The notes below the pieces were generated by a model. That model was given only the letters and a program-made list of their open reading frames with translations, was not told the DNA's origin and ran no database searches. 64,000 nt of DNA from Sycon ciliatum (lineage: Eukaryota; Porifera; Calcarea; Leucosolenida; Sycettidae), in the NCBI RefSeq assembly GCF_964019385.1, contig NC_088655.1, positions 14,594,231 through 14,658,230 of the forward strand. Reading direction: 5' to 3'. Positions 1 to 11,316 of this stretch are shown here, in pieces (position 1 is the first letter of the stretch; each line of letters opens with the position of its first letter). The translations under genes and the position numbers were made by a program.

Positions 1-889
1 ACCGCACTTCACCTCATCATGTCAAGTTGAACCACTATTTTACCTCCATCCTTCCAGAATTGTAGAGTCAACAAATAGTTCGACCTCGCTGCGAGCTGCA
101 GGCGGAACACAAGATTCTCCTGTGGCTGCAGGTACATCAGCTGTTTTGCAGCACGCCGGGGATTGGGTATCGACCTCAGGCAAAGGGCCTGCATCGATAG
201 GGGCAGCCCGGGCTGAGGCCAGTGATGGAGGCTCGCTTGAGCTGTTCGTCTTCGTCGCTCTGCTCCGCCATGATTAACGGCGAGCGATCGCGGATTTCTG
301 GCAGAACTTTCCACGATACCTGGCGCTGAAGCGGCTTGACGTGCCCATTCCAGGGCTAGGGAGCAGCCACTGCACACTTCGTGCCTTGCTGTACGAGTCC
401 CTCGCCGAGCGCTACGCCATCGCCTTCAGGAAACAGGATCTACGAAAAGGAAACAGTAAGATGGCAGCTACTACAAAGTCACCTTCAAAAATCAAACTAA
501 CTTTGCAGTCCGCGGGACTCCGCGTGCTTGTGCTGACGTTTTGAAGTATTTCTGGAAAAAAGGAAAAAATCGATGTTTTTGAAAAGATGCGCGCAGGAGT
601 CACCTTAACTGCACACATCCGTTTTCACACATCCGTTTTCAACAAAGATATTCGGATAGGCGAGGGAACCGGATAGTCGAACACACATATACGTTATGCA
701 TGAAGGACATACATGTAGAGTCAACTTCGCTTATAACGACACTCGGCGGGGCATCAAAAGGTGTCTTTATTCCCGTAGCTATGCAGAAGACGTTACTTCA
801 GTAACGTCTGGCGCTAGCCAGGGTCCACACAGCTTTAATTTGGTATTTGTGTGTTTGTTTGTGTGTTTGTGTCACGCCTGGCGCTATCC
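1..889. other. No gene recognised
   Basis: No ORF with a recognisable domain was found on either strand. A short open stretch near 330-470 on the plus strand (residues VPIPGLGSSHCTLRALLYES) reads like protein and runs into a possible splice donor (ACAGTAAG near 453), so it could be a decayed exon. I cannot assign it to a family. Confidence 0.4.
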
Positions 890-1143
890 CGTATCTGTCC
901 CGTACCGTACCGTACCGTACCATCAAACACAGCTGGCCACATACAGCTGGCCGCAATATTCAAATAGGGCTTTCAAACGCAAGATCATAACGTGAAGCAA
1001 CTTGGAAGAATGGGTATGAATGCGAAGTGTACGGGGGAATGCATGTAGGGCGTTAGTGCGGGTTCGAATCCCAGGATATGCCTGAAAAAATAGGAGAATT
1101 GAAAAATTTATAACATCCTTATGCTTTTTTTGCCGTCATCAAG
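890..1143 (+). repeat. Box-B-containing dispersed repeat, copy 1
   Basis: This is the first of two neighbouring copies (the second at 1173-1412). Both start with CCGTACC reiterations, run through the stretches TTCAAATAGGGCTTTCAAA and GATCATAACGTGAAGCAACT, and carry a perfect RNA polymerase III B box, GGTTCGAATCC, at 1061-1071. They end in an A/T-rich tail with a run of T. The B box followed by an A/T-rich tail suggests a tRNA-related SINE or a MITE that captured a tRNA fragment. I could not fit a convincing A box or cloverleaf, so it is not called a tRNA gene. Confidence 0.6.
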
Positions 1144-1172
1144 GCGGTAGACGGTGTCGTATTACCCTCGAT

Positions 1173-1412
1173 CGTACCTGTCCCGTACCGTACCATCAAA
1201 GACGGCTGGCCACAATGCATATTCAAATAGGGCTTTCAAATGCAAGATCATAACGTGAAGCAACTTGGAAGAATTAGTGTGTATGCGAAGTGTATCGGGG
1301 GGTGCATGCAGGGCGCGCGATAGTGCGGGTTCGAATCCCAGGTTATGTCTAAAAAAAGGATTTTTTTTAAGAATTTATAACATCCCTATGCTTTTTTTTG
1401 TCTAGGTCATCA
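1173..1412 (+). repeat. Box-B-containing dispersed repeat, copy 2
   Basis: Direct repeat of 890-1143 with scattered substitutions and small indels. The B box GGTTCGAATCC is conserved at 1329-1339. The two copies lie 29 bp apart in the same orientation, which fits a tandem duplication or two insertions of one SINE-like family. Confidence 0.6.
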
Positions 1413-1894
1413 GGGCAAAAAAGCATAGCGTAGGGCCCTGAGCTTCCAAGCTCTCTCGTTCGCGAAGTGTCGCTATACCCGAAGTCTCATTATATTATGT
1501 ATTACAGTGGGATGGGACTTTGCTCTGGGCATGGAAATTCTGTCGTTATTTGCGAATTGTCGTTATATCCGCAGTCGTTATTAGCGAAGTTGACTGTATG
1601 CTGTAAATCGGTAACCAACGATTTGCTTCTGGATGGCGCGGGATCTGGATAAAAGAGGAACGGATAAGCGAGGTCTGACTGTATACACATAAAATGGGCA
1701 TCATGCATTTCAAATGGGTAAATGATTTTTTGCGCACGCGCAAAAATATGTTAACACAGAAGGCGCATGCTCTGTTCCCAACAAACTCTCACACGCTCAT
1801 TGTTCTCCGAAGTCCACTGTTCCTGACTTCAGTTCTTGCTTTGTCCGCATTGGCAGTGGATTTCTTTCTCACGGCTCACTCAGCCTCTCAATAC

Positions 1895-1985
1895 GGCTCA
1901 CTCAGCCTCCGCAGCCGGGCCCTGCCCGGCTGCCTCCATACGGCTCACTCAGCCTCCGCAGCAGGGCCCTGCCCAGCTGCCATAC
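1895..1985. repeat. Short tandem duplication (about 50 bp, GC-rich)
   Basis: The block ACGGCTCACTCAGCCTCCGC followed by GGGCCCTGCCC occurs twice in a row with a few changes. No coding meaning seen. Confidence 0.6.
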
Positions 1986-2119
1986 ACACACATTCACACA
2001 GCTCTAAGCTGTCACTCACTCGGAGCCTGGCAAAGCAATTGACAAACCCTCCTATTCCCCAAACTGGTTGCTCGTTGTGTGAGTGTGGCATGCAGATGCT
2101 TGTGTTAACCATAGATTTC

Positions 2120-2469
2120 AAATTGACACCATTCATTTCAAACGGGATTCGTACATTTCAAATGGCCACCATACATTTCAAATGGGCATCATGCATTTCA
2201 AATAGACACCATGGGTTCAAATGGGCATCACACTTTTCAAATGGGCTCCATACAATTCAAATCAGCTCCACACCTTTCAAATGGGCACCATACATTTCTC
2301 ATGGGTTCACTACATTTCAAATGGGCTCCATACATTACAAATGGCACCATACATTTCAAAATGGCACCACACATTTCAAATATATATACATTTCAAATGA
2401 GCACCATGCATTCAAATGGGCACCATATTTCTCAAAATCGGCTCCATACATTTCAAATTGGCACTATAC
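2120..2469. repeat. 20-bp minisatellite, left block
   Basis: Degenerate tandem copies of a roughly 20-bp unit, close to ATACATTTCAAATGGGCACC. The unit is not a multiple of three, so all frames stay partly open and spurious ORFs appear. The array resumes at 3684-4296 after a transposon-like insertion (2470-3683). A lone unit also lies near 1694-1722. Confidence 0.85.
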
Positions 2470-3683
2470 TAGGGGTTCCAGGATCTGGCCGACTGGGTTC
2501 GAGGACTTTCTCCACGCGCTACACACAAAAGTTTGGTCGCGCGATGACGGCTCATTCTAGGCCAGTGCGCTGGGATATCGTAAGTTCTTGAGGATTTTTG
2601 AAGTCACCAGTGGCTTCCTGAGGTTTTCAGCTGTCCAATGTGGGGTTTTTGATCGCCGTGCGGCGAAATTAGGCCATTGCGATCAGTCAAAGAAGAAATT
2701 GAAGGCGATTTTCAAGTCTAAAATGGCATCTTAGGGGATTCTTAAACCGATTTTCAGCTTCAGCACCCAAAAACCTTTCGGAATAACCCATGCCGGTGTT
2801 TTTCTCAAGCAAGGTAGAGCAGCGCAACAAAATTTGAGTGCGCCGAGTAGGACTAAAAGCACCTCCGACATGGCGATTTTTCAAGTGCGAGGAAGAAGAG
2901 TAGATCTACACTAGAAACTAGGTGTTACCCCCAGCGCAGTCAGCTGATCGCGAGTATCAAGCAGCACGAAGACCAGGATTGCGCTGTGCCTAGTGAGCAC
3001 GACGTAGTACACGATTCTGTCCTATCTCCTGTTTGCGAGGAACAAGGAGAACAGCCGGCGGCTTGGATTTACGACTCGTGCGCTGGCGGAGAACAGTGAG
3101 CTGCCGTCATTACCGATCGAACTGGTTGGTGTTGGAGCTGATGCAGTATCTCTCACCATGATCAGCCTGATCCCAGCTCCCATCGACAGCGTCTTCTGGA
3201 TTTGGTTCGCAACTTGCAAGCTCTGCAGAGGACGGCATCGACAACATCAACATTGGCGTGTTTGTGACTTGCCGTCCTTGTCGGCAATGGCCAAAGCCGT
3301 GCTGGTGACTTGACGTCCTTGTCGGCCAAAACCGTGTGAAGAAGAGGGGTAGGTTCGCCGAATCGAAGCGTGCATATGTAATCCGCTCAAGGCAAGGATA
3401 AGAGGCCGGCTGTAAACTGTGACAAAATTTCATCTGATTCGTGTGAAAATGTATGTAGCTAGGTGGTGGCTGTGCAGTAGTTTGACCATGTTTTGAGCCG
3501 ATTTCCCATTTGATCGCCAGAGAAAAATACACCCATTTCGCTGTAGAAAAATTGCTATAACTTTCAAATGCCTGGACCGATTTTGATAAAATTGGTACCA
3601 TAGGATTTCTCATTTCCTCGGTGACATTGTCCAAGAACAAGCTAGCTTGAATTATGAATTTGAAATTTCGACTGGAATCCCTA
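2470..3683. mobile_element. Non-autonomous hAT-like element inside the 20-bp minisatellite
   Basis: The termini are short inverted repeats: TAGGGGTTCCAG on the left, and TAGGGATTCCAG as the reverse complement of the right end. The insert is flanked by ACTATAC on both sides (2463-2469 and 3684-3690), and the minisatellite resumes immediately outside. A 7-bp perfect duplication, or 8 bp with one mismatch, together with a TAGGG terminus fits the hAT superfamily, whose elements make 8-bp duplications. No transposase ORF is recognisable within the 1.2 kb. The minus-strand open frame at 3110-3697 has no family resemblance that I can see. Confidence 0.65.
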
Positions 3684-4296
3684 ACTATACATTTCAAATA
3701 GACACCATGAAATCAAATGGGCACCATACTTTTCAAATGTGCTCCATACATTTCAAATGAGTGCCATATATTTCTGATGAGCACCATACAATTCAAGTGG
3801 GCACCACACATTTCAAATGGGCTCTATGCATTTCAATTGGGCACCATGCATTCAAATGGGCACCATATTTTTCAAATTGGTTCCATACATTTCAAAGGGG
3901 CTCCATACATTTCAAATGGGCACCATACTTTTCAAATGTGCTCCATGTATTTCAGATTGGCTTCATACATTTCAAATGTGTGCCATGTATTTCTGATGAG
4001 CACCATACAATTCAAGTGGGTGCCACACATTTCAAATGGGCTCTATGCATTTAAATTGGGCACCATACACTCCAAATGGGCACCATACGTTTCAAATGGA
4101 CACCATGCATTTTAAAGGAGCTTAGTACATTTCAAATGGCACCATACATTTAAAATGAGTGCCATATATTTCAAACAAAGCGCCATACAATTCAAGTGGC
4201 CCCAACACATCTCAAATGGGCTCTATGCATTTCAATTGGGCACATACACTTCAAATGTGCACTATACATTTCAAATTGGCTCATACATTTTAAAAA
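3684..4296. repeat. 20-bp minisatellite, right block
   Basis: Continuation of the array at 2120-2469, again about 20 bp per unit with ATTTCAAATGGGCACC as the core. It contains a higher-order duplication: the segment around 3735-3860 and the segment around 3930-4060 share the same order of variant units. Confidence 0.85.
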
Positions 4297-5222
4297 TGGC
4301 AGCAAAAGAATGAAAACCTGAAAAATTTGGCGATAGGTCTCCCCTACTGACCCATTTAGTGTGCGAATTTTTAATCGTGTAGTATTTTTATTACTTTCCA
4401 AGACTTGTTTTGGGTTTTATAAATAAGTCTGATTTGAGTTAAGTCCCAAATACCCCTTTTCTACCCCTCTCAAGGACAGGTATTCCGTTCCATATTTGTC
4501 AGTCAAGCAATGAACCAAGGAGAGATTTATGGCCGTACATGTAAGTGCAAAGCTATTTTCAACAATATTCTCGATTGAAAAAGGCCACAATTCAATCCTC
4601 AATTCACTGCTGACCAACCCCCGGGGACAGTTTTGTGGCAGGCAGCTGCTGGCGACTCCATGTTGATAGTAGTTACCGTCAACGCGAGATATTGTTTCCG
4701 CTCCGCTGATACTGCATTGTGGACACTCAGGTAGAGCATAGAAACATTGTCAGAAAGCATATTGGGGAAATATGGGTATTCAGGTATTCTGATATCATAA
4801 TGGAATTTCCAAAATTGCATACGACACAAGAACATTTTACTGCGGCACAAACGGGTAGTCTCTCCATTTTCTGTGACTATTCCCAATCTGCAATTCAGGT
4901 AACACGGTCTTTTTCGTTATGGACACAAACAGTGGCTATCTGGTTCGGCCTGAGAGAGTTGGGAGATTTTGCATGCAAACTATGATCCCACTTCACAAGC
5001 ACTATTGGACATGCGTTTGATCAAAATGTCACAACGCAGTTTATTTACCGAAGCACAAGCGTCAAGCGACAAACCCGGAGAAGCCAAGTCGCTGCAAATG
5101 TTCTTCATACTAACAAGTTCCCACCCACAAACAAACAAATTATTTACCAGTACGTGCACCAAGAGTACATAACCCCCAGGAGTGTGCATCTGCCTGCACA
5201 ACCTCTATCCAGTGTTGCGACG
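4297..5222. other. No gene recognised
   Basis: Unique-looking sequence with no recognisable ORF. At 5160-5190 lies a partial copy of the foldback terminus found complete at 52867-53148 (AAGAGTACATAACCCCC). Confidence 0.4.
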
Positions 5223-5253
5223 GCAGAACTTTACATCACATGGCATGGTTTAA

Positions 5254-6114
5254 AGGGGAAATTAAGGCAAAAATCAAAATTTCACCAGTTGTAGTCTTCG
5301 GGGTGCTGAGTCGAATGGTCGTGGTCCGAGGAAGCTGAGACACTCCCTTCCTACTTGAATCCCAATCGAACTCGCGCACTTCCACCGAAACTGGGTGACT
5401 GCACCCTACTAGATGGGGATTTGTATGCAAAATGTCACTAAAAGCGCCATTTCGTTCTTATTAAAGCACAGATGACCGCGATTGGCTCATATGTTGTAGT
5501 CTTTTGGACGCCGAGTCGACTGGTTTTGGTCTGAAAAGGCTGCGAAGCAGCGTTCCTCCTTTATTCCCAATTGAACATGGTTGAACAAGCGGTCACGTGC
5601 TCCTGCGTACACCAGTCACCTGGTCACCGTGCCTGCATGGTACAACTTACTAGGCCTGTTTGATCTTTTTTGGGTGCAGTCCTGTCACTCGAGTTGAACT
5701 CGAGTTGAACCTTGGTGTGAAAGTTGTCGCCTGCTGGCGTGGTGACCAGGTGATTTCGGCACTCAGGAGCACATGACCGCTTGTTCAACCATGTTCAATT
5801 GGGAATAAAGGAGGAACGCTGCTTCGCAGCCTTTTCGGACCAAAACCAGTCGACTCAGCGTCCAAAAGACTACAACATATGGGCCAATCGCGGTCATCCG
5901 TGCTTTAATAAGAACGAAATGGTGCTTTTAGTGACATTTTGCATACAAATCCCCATCTCGTAGGGCGCAGTCACCCAGTTTCGGTGGAAGTGCGCGAGTT
6001 CGATTGGGATTCAAGTAGGAAGGGAACGTCTCAGCTTTCTCGGACCAAGACCATTCGACTGAGCATCCCGAATACAACTGGTGAAATTTTAATTTTTGCC
6101 TTAATTTCCCCTTT
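5254..6114. mobile_element. 861-bp TTAA foldback element, copy 1
   Basis: A long palindrome with arms of about 350 bp around a loop of about 160 bp. It starts AGGGGAAATTAAGGC and ends with the inverted complement, flanked by TTAA on both sides (5250-5253 and 6115-6118). The sister copy of the host repeat at 15220-15230 reads GGTTCAATAAG, which is the empty site apart from one C/T change. A TTAA duplication fits piggyBac-type mobilisation. No ORF for a transposase is present. The loop is inverted relative to copy 2 (21915-22775). Confidence 0.85.
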
Positions 6115-6932
6115 TTAATAAGTCAAGCTGGCAAAGAGTGCAAAGTGACCGCAAGAGAGTTGAATCCAAAGCAGGGTTGCATAATTATAACCCTGTGTCT
6201 ATCATGCACAGGGTGCAAATAAATTGTATGAGTTTTGTCACGCGATGTGAAGTTGTTCCTAGGTTAGACAGGCAGGGGGGGGGCAAGAACACTACCAAAA
6301 GCCCTGGGCTAGAAAATGAAGCGTTCAATATCGTTTTCTACATATTTACCTGGATTTTATTTGGGGTGGAGGTGCTTCTTTGGATGCCTCCACCCCCGGA
6401 ATGGAGCGGTGTCTGATGTCGATGGCATAGATCGCGGAGAGTGGATGGCGTTGCCTGAAGGAAATGAACAGGTATACAAAATGAAGAACTGGCAAGTGTT
6501 TCCGAAGCAAAATGCACCAGACTGCAGTTCATTCAAGCACATATCAGGGTTGGCAACGAGACTGGAATTTGAAACAAAACTTGTAGCGGTATTCATTGCA
6601 AGTGACAGTGTAGGAGTGATGTGAAGGTAGCAAACACAAAGGGATAAGGAAAGAACGTGAAATAACTACACAGCTGAAAGTTTACTACAATTGGCATTGA
6701 TTACTTCGGCTCAGAATTCATCCGTATTGTGTCAATCACCCATCAGTCCAACATTCCCACTCACAATGAAGAAGTCACACGAGTAGTGCAAGTACACATG
6801 TGCAAGACACAAAATGAAATGCATGGATCATTAACAGCAGTACTTAACTTTTAGCTCCATTGGTTGGGTTGAAGCGTGAGGTAATGACTTCCCGTGGCGG
6901 GCAGTAGAACTGTGATGTGGGGGCATAGCGGC

Positions 6933-8127
6933 CAATGCCGGTAGTAGCGTAGCGCTGATCAACCCATCCCGATGCCGGTAGTAGCATAGCGCTGATCAAC
7001 CCATCCCCGATGCCTGTAGTGGTGTAGCGCTGATCAACCCATCCCCGATGCCGGTAGTAGCGTAGCGCTGATCAACCCATCTCCGATGCCGGTAGTAGCG
7101 TAGCGCTGATCAACCCATCCCCGATGCCGGTAGTAGCGGAGCGCTGATCAACCCATCCCTGATGCCGGTAGTAGCGTAGCGCTGATCAACCCATCCTCGA
7201 TGCCGGTAGTAGTTGATCAACCCATCCCCTATGCCTGTAGTAGTGTAGCGCTGATCAACCCATCCCTGATGCCGGTAGTAGCGTAGCGCTGATCAACCCA
7301 TCCTCGATGCCGGTAGTAGTTGATCAACCCATCCCCTATGCCTGTAGTAGTGTAGCGCTGATCAACCCATCCCCCATGCCTGTAGTGGTGTAGCGCTGAT
7401 CAACCCATCCCCGATGCCGGTAGTAGCGTAGCGCTGATCAACCCATCCCCGATGCCGGTAGTAGCGTAGCGCTGATCAACCCATCCCCGATGCCGGTAGT
7501 AGCGTAGCGCTGATCAACCCATCTCCGATGCCGGTAGTAGCGTAGCGCTAATTAACCCATCCCCGATGCCGGTAGTAGCGTAGCGCTGATCAACCCATCC
7601 CCGATGTCGGTAGTAGCGTCGCGCTGATCAACCCATCCCCAATGCCGGTAGTAGCGTAGCGCTGATCAACCCATCCCCGATGTCGGTAGTAGAGTAGCGC
7701 TGATCAACCCATCCCCGATGCCGGTAGTAGCGTAGCGCTGATCAACCCATCCCCGATGCTGGTAGTAGCGTAGCGCTGATCAACCCATCCCCGATGCCGG
7801 TAGTAGCGAAGCGCTGATCAACCCATCCCCGATGCCGGTAGTAGCGTAGCGCTGATCAACTCATCCCCGATGCCAGTAGTAGCGTAGCGCTGATCAACCC
7901 ATCCCCGATGCCGGTAGTAGCGTAGCGCTGATCAACCCATCCCCGATGCCGGTAGTAGCGAAGCGCTGATCAACCCATCCCCGATGCTGGTAGTAGCGTA
8001 GCGCTGATCAACCCATCCCCGATGCCGGTAGTAGCGTAGCGCTGATCAACCCATCCCCGATGCTGGTAGCAGTGGAGCGCTGATCAACCCATCCCCGATG
8101 CTGGTAGTAGCGAAGCGCTGATCAACC
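6933..8127 (+). repeat. 38-bp minisatellite array A (about 31 units)
   Basis: Contiguous tandem units of 38 bp, made of GATCAACCCATCCCCGATGC followed by CGGTAGTAGCGTAGCGCT. Each unit juxtaposes two palindromes, AGCGCT and TGATCA. Two shortened units near 7205 and 7315 lack the GCGTAGCGC segment and form part of a higher-order duplicate. There are no spacers between units, so this is not CRISPR-like. Confidence 0.95.
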
Positions 8128-9789
8128 ACCGATGACGGTCATAGTGAAGCATTGGCTGATCTACCGGAGCTGATACTGGTGTAGAGCTGGTTGGCTGGCT
8201 GATGTGGGTAGTAGCGTAGAGCTGGTTGACTGGCTGTTATCGGCGGTAGCATACAGCAGGTTGACCACGCTATACCGGTAGTAGCTGTGAGCTGACAACA
8301 AACTTCGCAAGACACAATCGGTTAGTAGCATACGCCCATGTAATAGCAGCCTGGTAGGACCACTGTCACATGGGGAACCTACCTATGACAACATTACACA
8401 AAATGCCAAACATAGGCAACGTACCGGTATGAGCTGGATGATAGCGATGCCCCAAGACGTCTTGTCGCTAGCTGTGAGGGGTAGGAATTCATCATGACAC
8501 CATTGGTAAGTAGCATACACCCATGCAACAGCAGCCTGCTAGAGCCACTGTCACATGGGGAACCTACCTATGACAACAGTGCATAACCCCACTAAGATAA
8601 TACTATAGTTACCATGGCGATATCGCTGGTTGCCGCGGTGATAGCGTAGCGCTGGGTGTAGAAGAGCTGACCTACAGGGTTTACCTGCCCCTGATCTATA
8701 GGGGGATGTGATATGTGTAGTATTGTGAGAATGGGATGAGTATAAGGATATGTGAGAAAATAATGAAATTGTGAAAGGAAAATGTGAAATTTGATGAATG
8801 ACAAACTGTGAATAGAGTTCTGATGGAATAGTATAGTCATTGTTCTTTGATGTTTGGGCAGCAGCAGTTCCATCCAGCCGCTTCACCGAGTCCAGGGCTG
8901 GGAATTGTTTGAGAGAAGCACTGACTGTCCACAGCGCGGTGAGGTCTGTGTGAGTGATGGGAAAGTGTAATGGAGGGGTCAGTAGAATACCATGCGGTGC
9001 ATCAGATACAGCAATCATCCTGTATGCTAGCACAAAATGACTCACAGTTACATTAGAAATTCAGGTTGTGTCTACATCACTAACCATTTAAAATAAAGAG
9101 AGGAGATATTTACTAGGGATACAGTTCTGATGGTATGCAATGAAAACAGTCATAATTATGTTAACTCTTCTATACCTTCATCAGCCTGTTTTTGACCTTT
9201 TCCTTTGACTGATTCGGGCAAGAGCTGCATTTTTACTCCCCTTCTGGGCGTTTCAACTCACTCACAGACGCCTTCTGGGGATCAACGATATCATAATACA
9301 CGAGCACTCCAACTCTTTACATTCAATGGTCACAACAAATTTGGTGTTTTCACGCGTTTCACTAGCAATGATGTACTTTCGCCGGCTCAAAAAGGAGCTT
9401 TGCTGATCCCCTAAGAGATCAGCAAAAGAACATGGAGTCACCAGCAAGCTGCCTTTCCACTCCCCCCCCCCCCCCCCCCCCACCTCTGTTTAGTTTGTGC
9501 CCAGGGTTGGAACGGAACACCTGTCATTTCCTATTTTCTTAGCAACTACTCAGCAGCAATACTGGATTGCTACTAAGTAGTGCCAACACCCCCTCAAGAA
9601 TAATTTCCAATCGATGCTGGATGATGCAGCCTGCATGATAAGACAAGAAGACACACAGTCATGCGCACACCCACAAGCACCAGGAAGACACAAACAAATA
9701 CATGGGCATCAGCAGGTGCATGACCTGTAAAACTTGTCATAATATGTTCACTGTAGGAAAAGGCAATCCAGTGTGTGGCAAGAATGAGG

Positions 9790-9905
9790 CATGGGTATGT
9801 GTGATCCCCGGCAGCCGATTCGGTAGGGAATTGTCCCGGAAATACAGGGCTGCTGAGTTTGAATTCCGTTCGTGGGTCCTTCTTTTGCAACAAATGGCAC
9901 AATAA
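9790..9905 (+). repeat. tRNA-derived SINE-like segment in composite tail A
   Basis: The stretch from GATCCCCGGCAGCC through GGTAGGGAATTGTCCCGGAA to a degraded B box (GAGTTTGAATTCC) is homologous to 18830-18938 and to the reverse complement of 62530-62645. The 62.6-kb copy keeps a perfect B box and an A-box-like GGTAGCCTAATCGGTAGGG. A tRNA-derived SINE head is therefore embedded in the composite repeat. It is not a functional tRNA gene. Confidence 0.65.
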
Positions 9906-10400
9906 AACCCATAGCAATTGTACATAGCAACAAGATACTTGCTATTCCATCAGCCGCTGACATCGTCATCTTCACCATGACGCTCATCACCGTGATGTGC
10001 GCATTTCCATCCTCTTGTCAACGCGTCAGTGTCGGATGAATTTCCTTTATGAACAACATAAGAAACAAATGGCAGAAATACGACCAATGACATGATGTTT
10101 AGATCCTTGCCGAAAAGAAAGCCACTGTCCAATAATTTTACTGGTATTTCAATAGAACAGACTGACATGTGAAGGTAGCAAACACAAAGGGATAAAGAAA
10201 GAACGTGAAATTATTACACAGCTGAAAGTTTACTGCAATTGGAATTGATTACTTCGGCTCAGAATTCATCCGTATTGTGTTAATCACCCATCCACCAGTC
10301 CAACATTCCCACTCACAATGAAGAAGTCACACGAGTAGTGCAAGTACACATGTGCAAGGCACAAAATGAAATGCATGGATCATTAACCCCTTTAGCGCGA

Positions 10401-10461
10401 GCGTCGTACTAGTACGACGCACATTAGTTGCATGCCCCACGACCGTCGTACTAGTACGACG
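10401..10461. promoter_or_regulatory. Paired perfect palindromes at the left end of piggyBac
   Basis: A 20-bp perfect palindrome (10401-10420) built on GTCGTACTAGTACGAC recurs as an 18-bp palindrome at 10444-10461, with 23 bp between them. They sit just inside the left terminal repeat and upstream of the transposase start. Subterminal repeats of piggyBac elements can bind transposase, so these are candidate binding sites; equally they could be promoter sites. No matching copy is seen at the right end, where only a GCCCCACG motif is shared. Confidence 0.6.
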
Positions 10462-10648
10462 CTGTAGAGCGAAGCTGCCTATCGTGATCGTGGGGTCCGT
10501 ATCGAGTCCCAGTGGCTCTGTCGTGGACCGCTGGCTGTTCGCGGGCTGCTGGGGGCTGCCTGGAACCGGCACGTGATTCGAGGCGGGAAAAATCGAACGA
10601 AAGGAGACGCACGGGGAATAGTTTCAGGCGAGAACATTTTGGTTGAAA

Positions 10649-11018
10649 ATGCTGCGCCGCGCGAGAGGAAGAACTGTGGACGAAGCGCTCCACGAGCTGT
10701 TTCTGAGTTCAGACAGCGATGTGGAGCCGTCAGTGAGTAGCGACAGCGACGAGGAGGGTCTATGGACGCCAGCAAGGGCCAGAGTTCAGAACGAAACTGC
10801 GCCTGATGTGAGTGGCGGAGCAAGCGCCAGTGTCGATGAGTACGTCGCGGAGCACGCGGACATCGATGTTGCGAATGAAGCGCAGCCGGCGGACGTCCGT
10901 GACAGCAGTAGCAGCAGTAGTACTAGTGGCACGGAGAGCGACGATGATGAACAGGCGTCCGAGAGGTCGCATGTCCACATCCAGGAGCAGCTTGCCGCAG
11001 GAGACGATGGGAGCGAAG
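10649..11018 (+). CDS. piggyBac transposase, exon 1 (acidic N-terminal region)
   Basis: Exon 1 starts at the first ATG of the frame (10649) and encodes about 123 residues rich in S, D and E, with runs such as SSDSDVEPSVSSDSDEE. This is typical of the disordered acidic N-terminus of PGBD-like transposases. It ends at a splice donor, AAG|GTAATT (GT at 11019-11020), leaving one base of the last codon. The 298-bp intron ends in TATTAG at 11316, and exon 2 continues in the correct phase. An upstream in-frame TTG at 10643 is not a plausible eukaryotic start. The spliced protein is about 671 residues. Confidence 0.85.
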
Positions 11019-11316
11019 GTAATTATCTTTTCAATAGTATTTATTTGTTCGTGTGAATTTGAGTACGCTGTGTTTGCACTTTGAGCTGAGTAAAACTATT
11101 ATACGTGCGTTTGTACCTTTGTTGAAAGTAGTCTTACTGTAATATTCCTGGCCATCGTTCAAGATCTGTTTGGCGTTATGCATAGCGTAACTGGAGAATT
11201 TTCAAACAAAATGTTGCCTAAATTCCAGAGTATTTGAGACGTACATCAGCCTTCCTACACTGTAGGGCATCATGTGGCCTGATATTTCCTACATTATTCG
11301 TGTTGTGATGTATTAG

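Larger units (their letters stand above)
5223..10167 (+). repeat. Large composite repeat, copy A (leader, 38-bp array, tail)
   Basis: The leader 5223-6932 matches 15194-16054, the array 6933-8127 matches the other arrays, and the tail 8128-10167 matches 16966-19205. The tail then joins directly to the leader of copy B, giving a head-to-tail arrangement. No protein-coding capacity is evident. The tail contains a tRNA-like segment (9790-9905). A minisatellite inside a dispersed repeat is known for some Helitron-related and MITE-like elements of marine invertebrates; assignment here is inference, because I could not verify Helitron termini. Confidence 0.75.

Noticed and set aside
1694-2560. 288-residue plus-strand ORF with repeated HFKWA-like peptides
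   Set aside because: It is a translation of the 20-bp minisatellite; the same applies to the ORF at 3717-4115.
3110-3697. 195-residue minus-strand ORF inside the hAT-like element
   Set aside because: No transposase motif is visible, and the frame extends across the element end into the minisatellite.
10643-10648. Upstream start for the piggyBac transposase
   Set aside because: The codon at 10643 is TTG; the first ATG in frame is at 10649.
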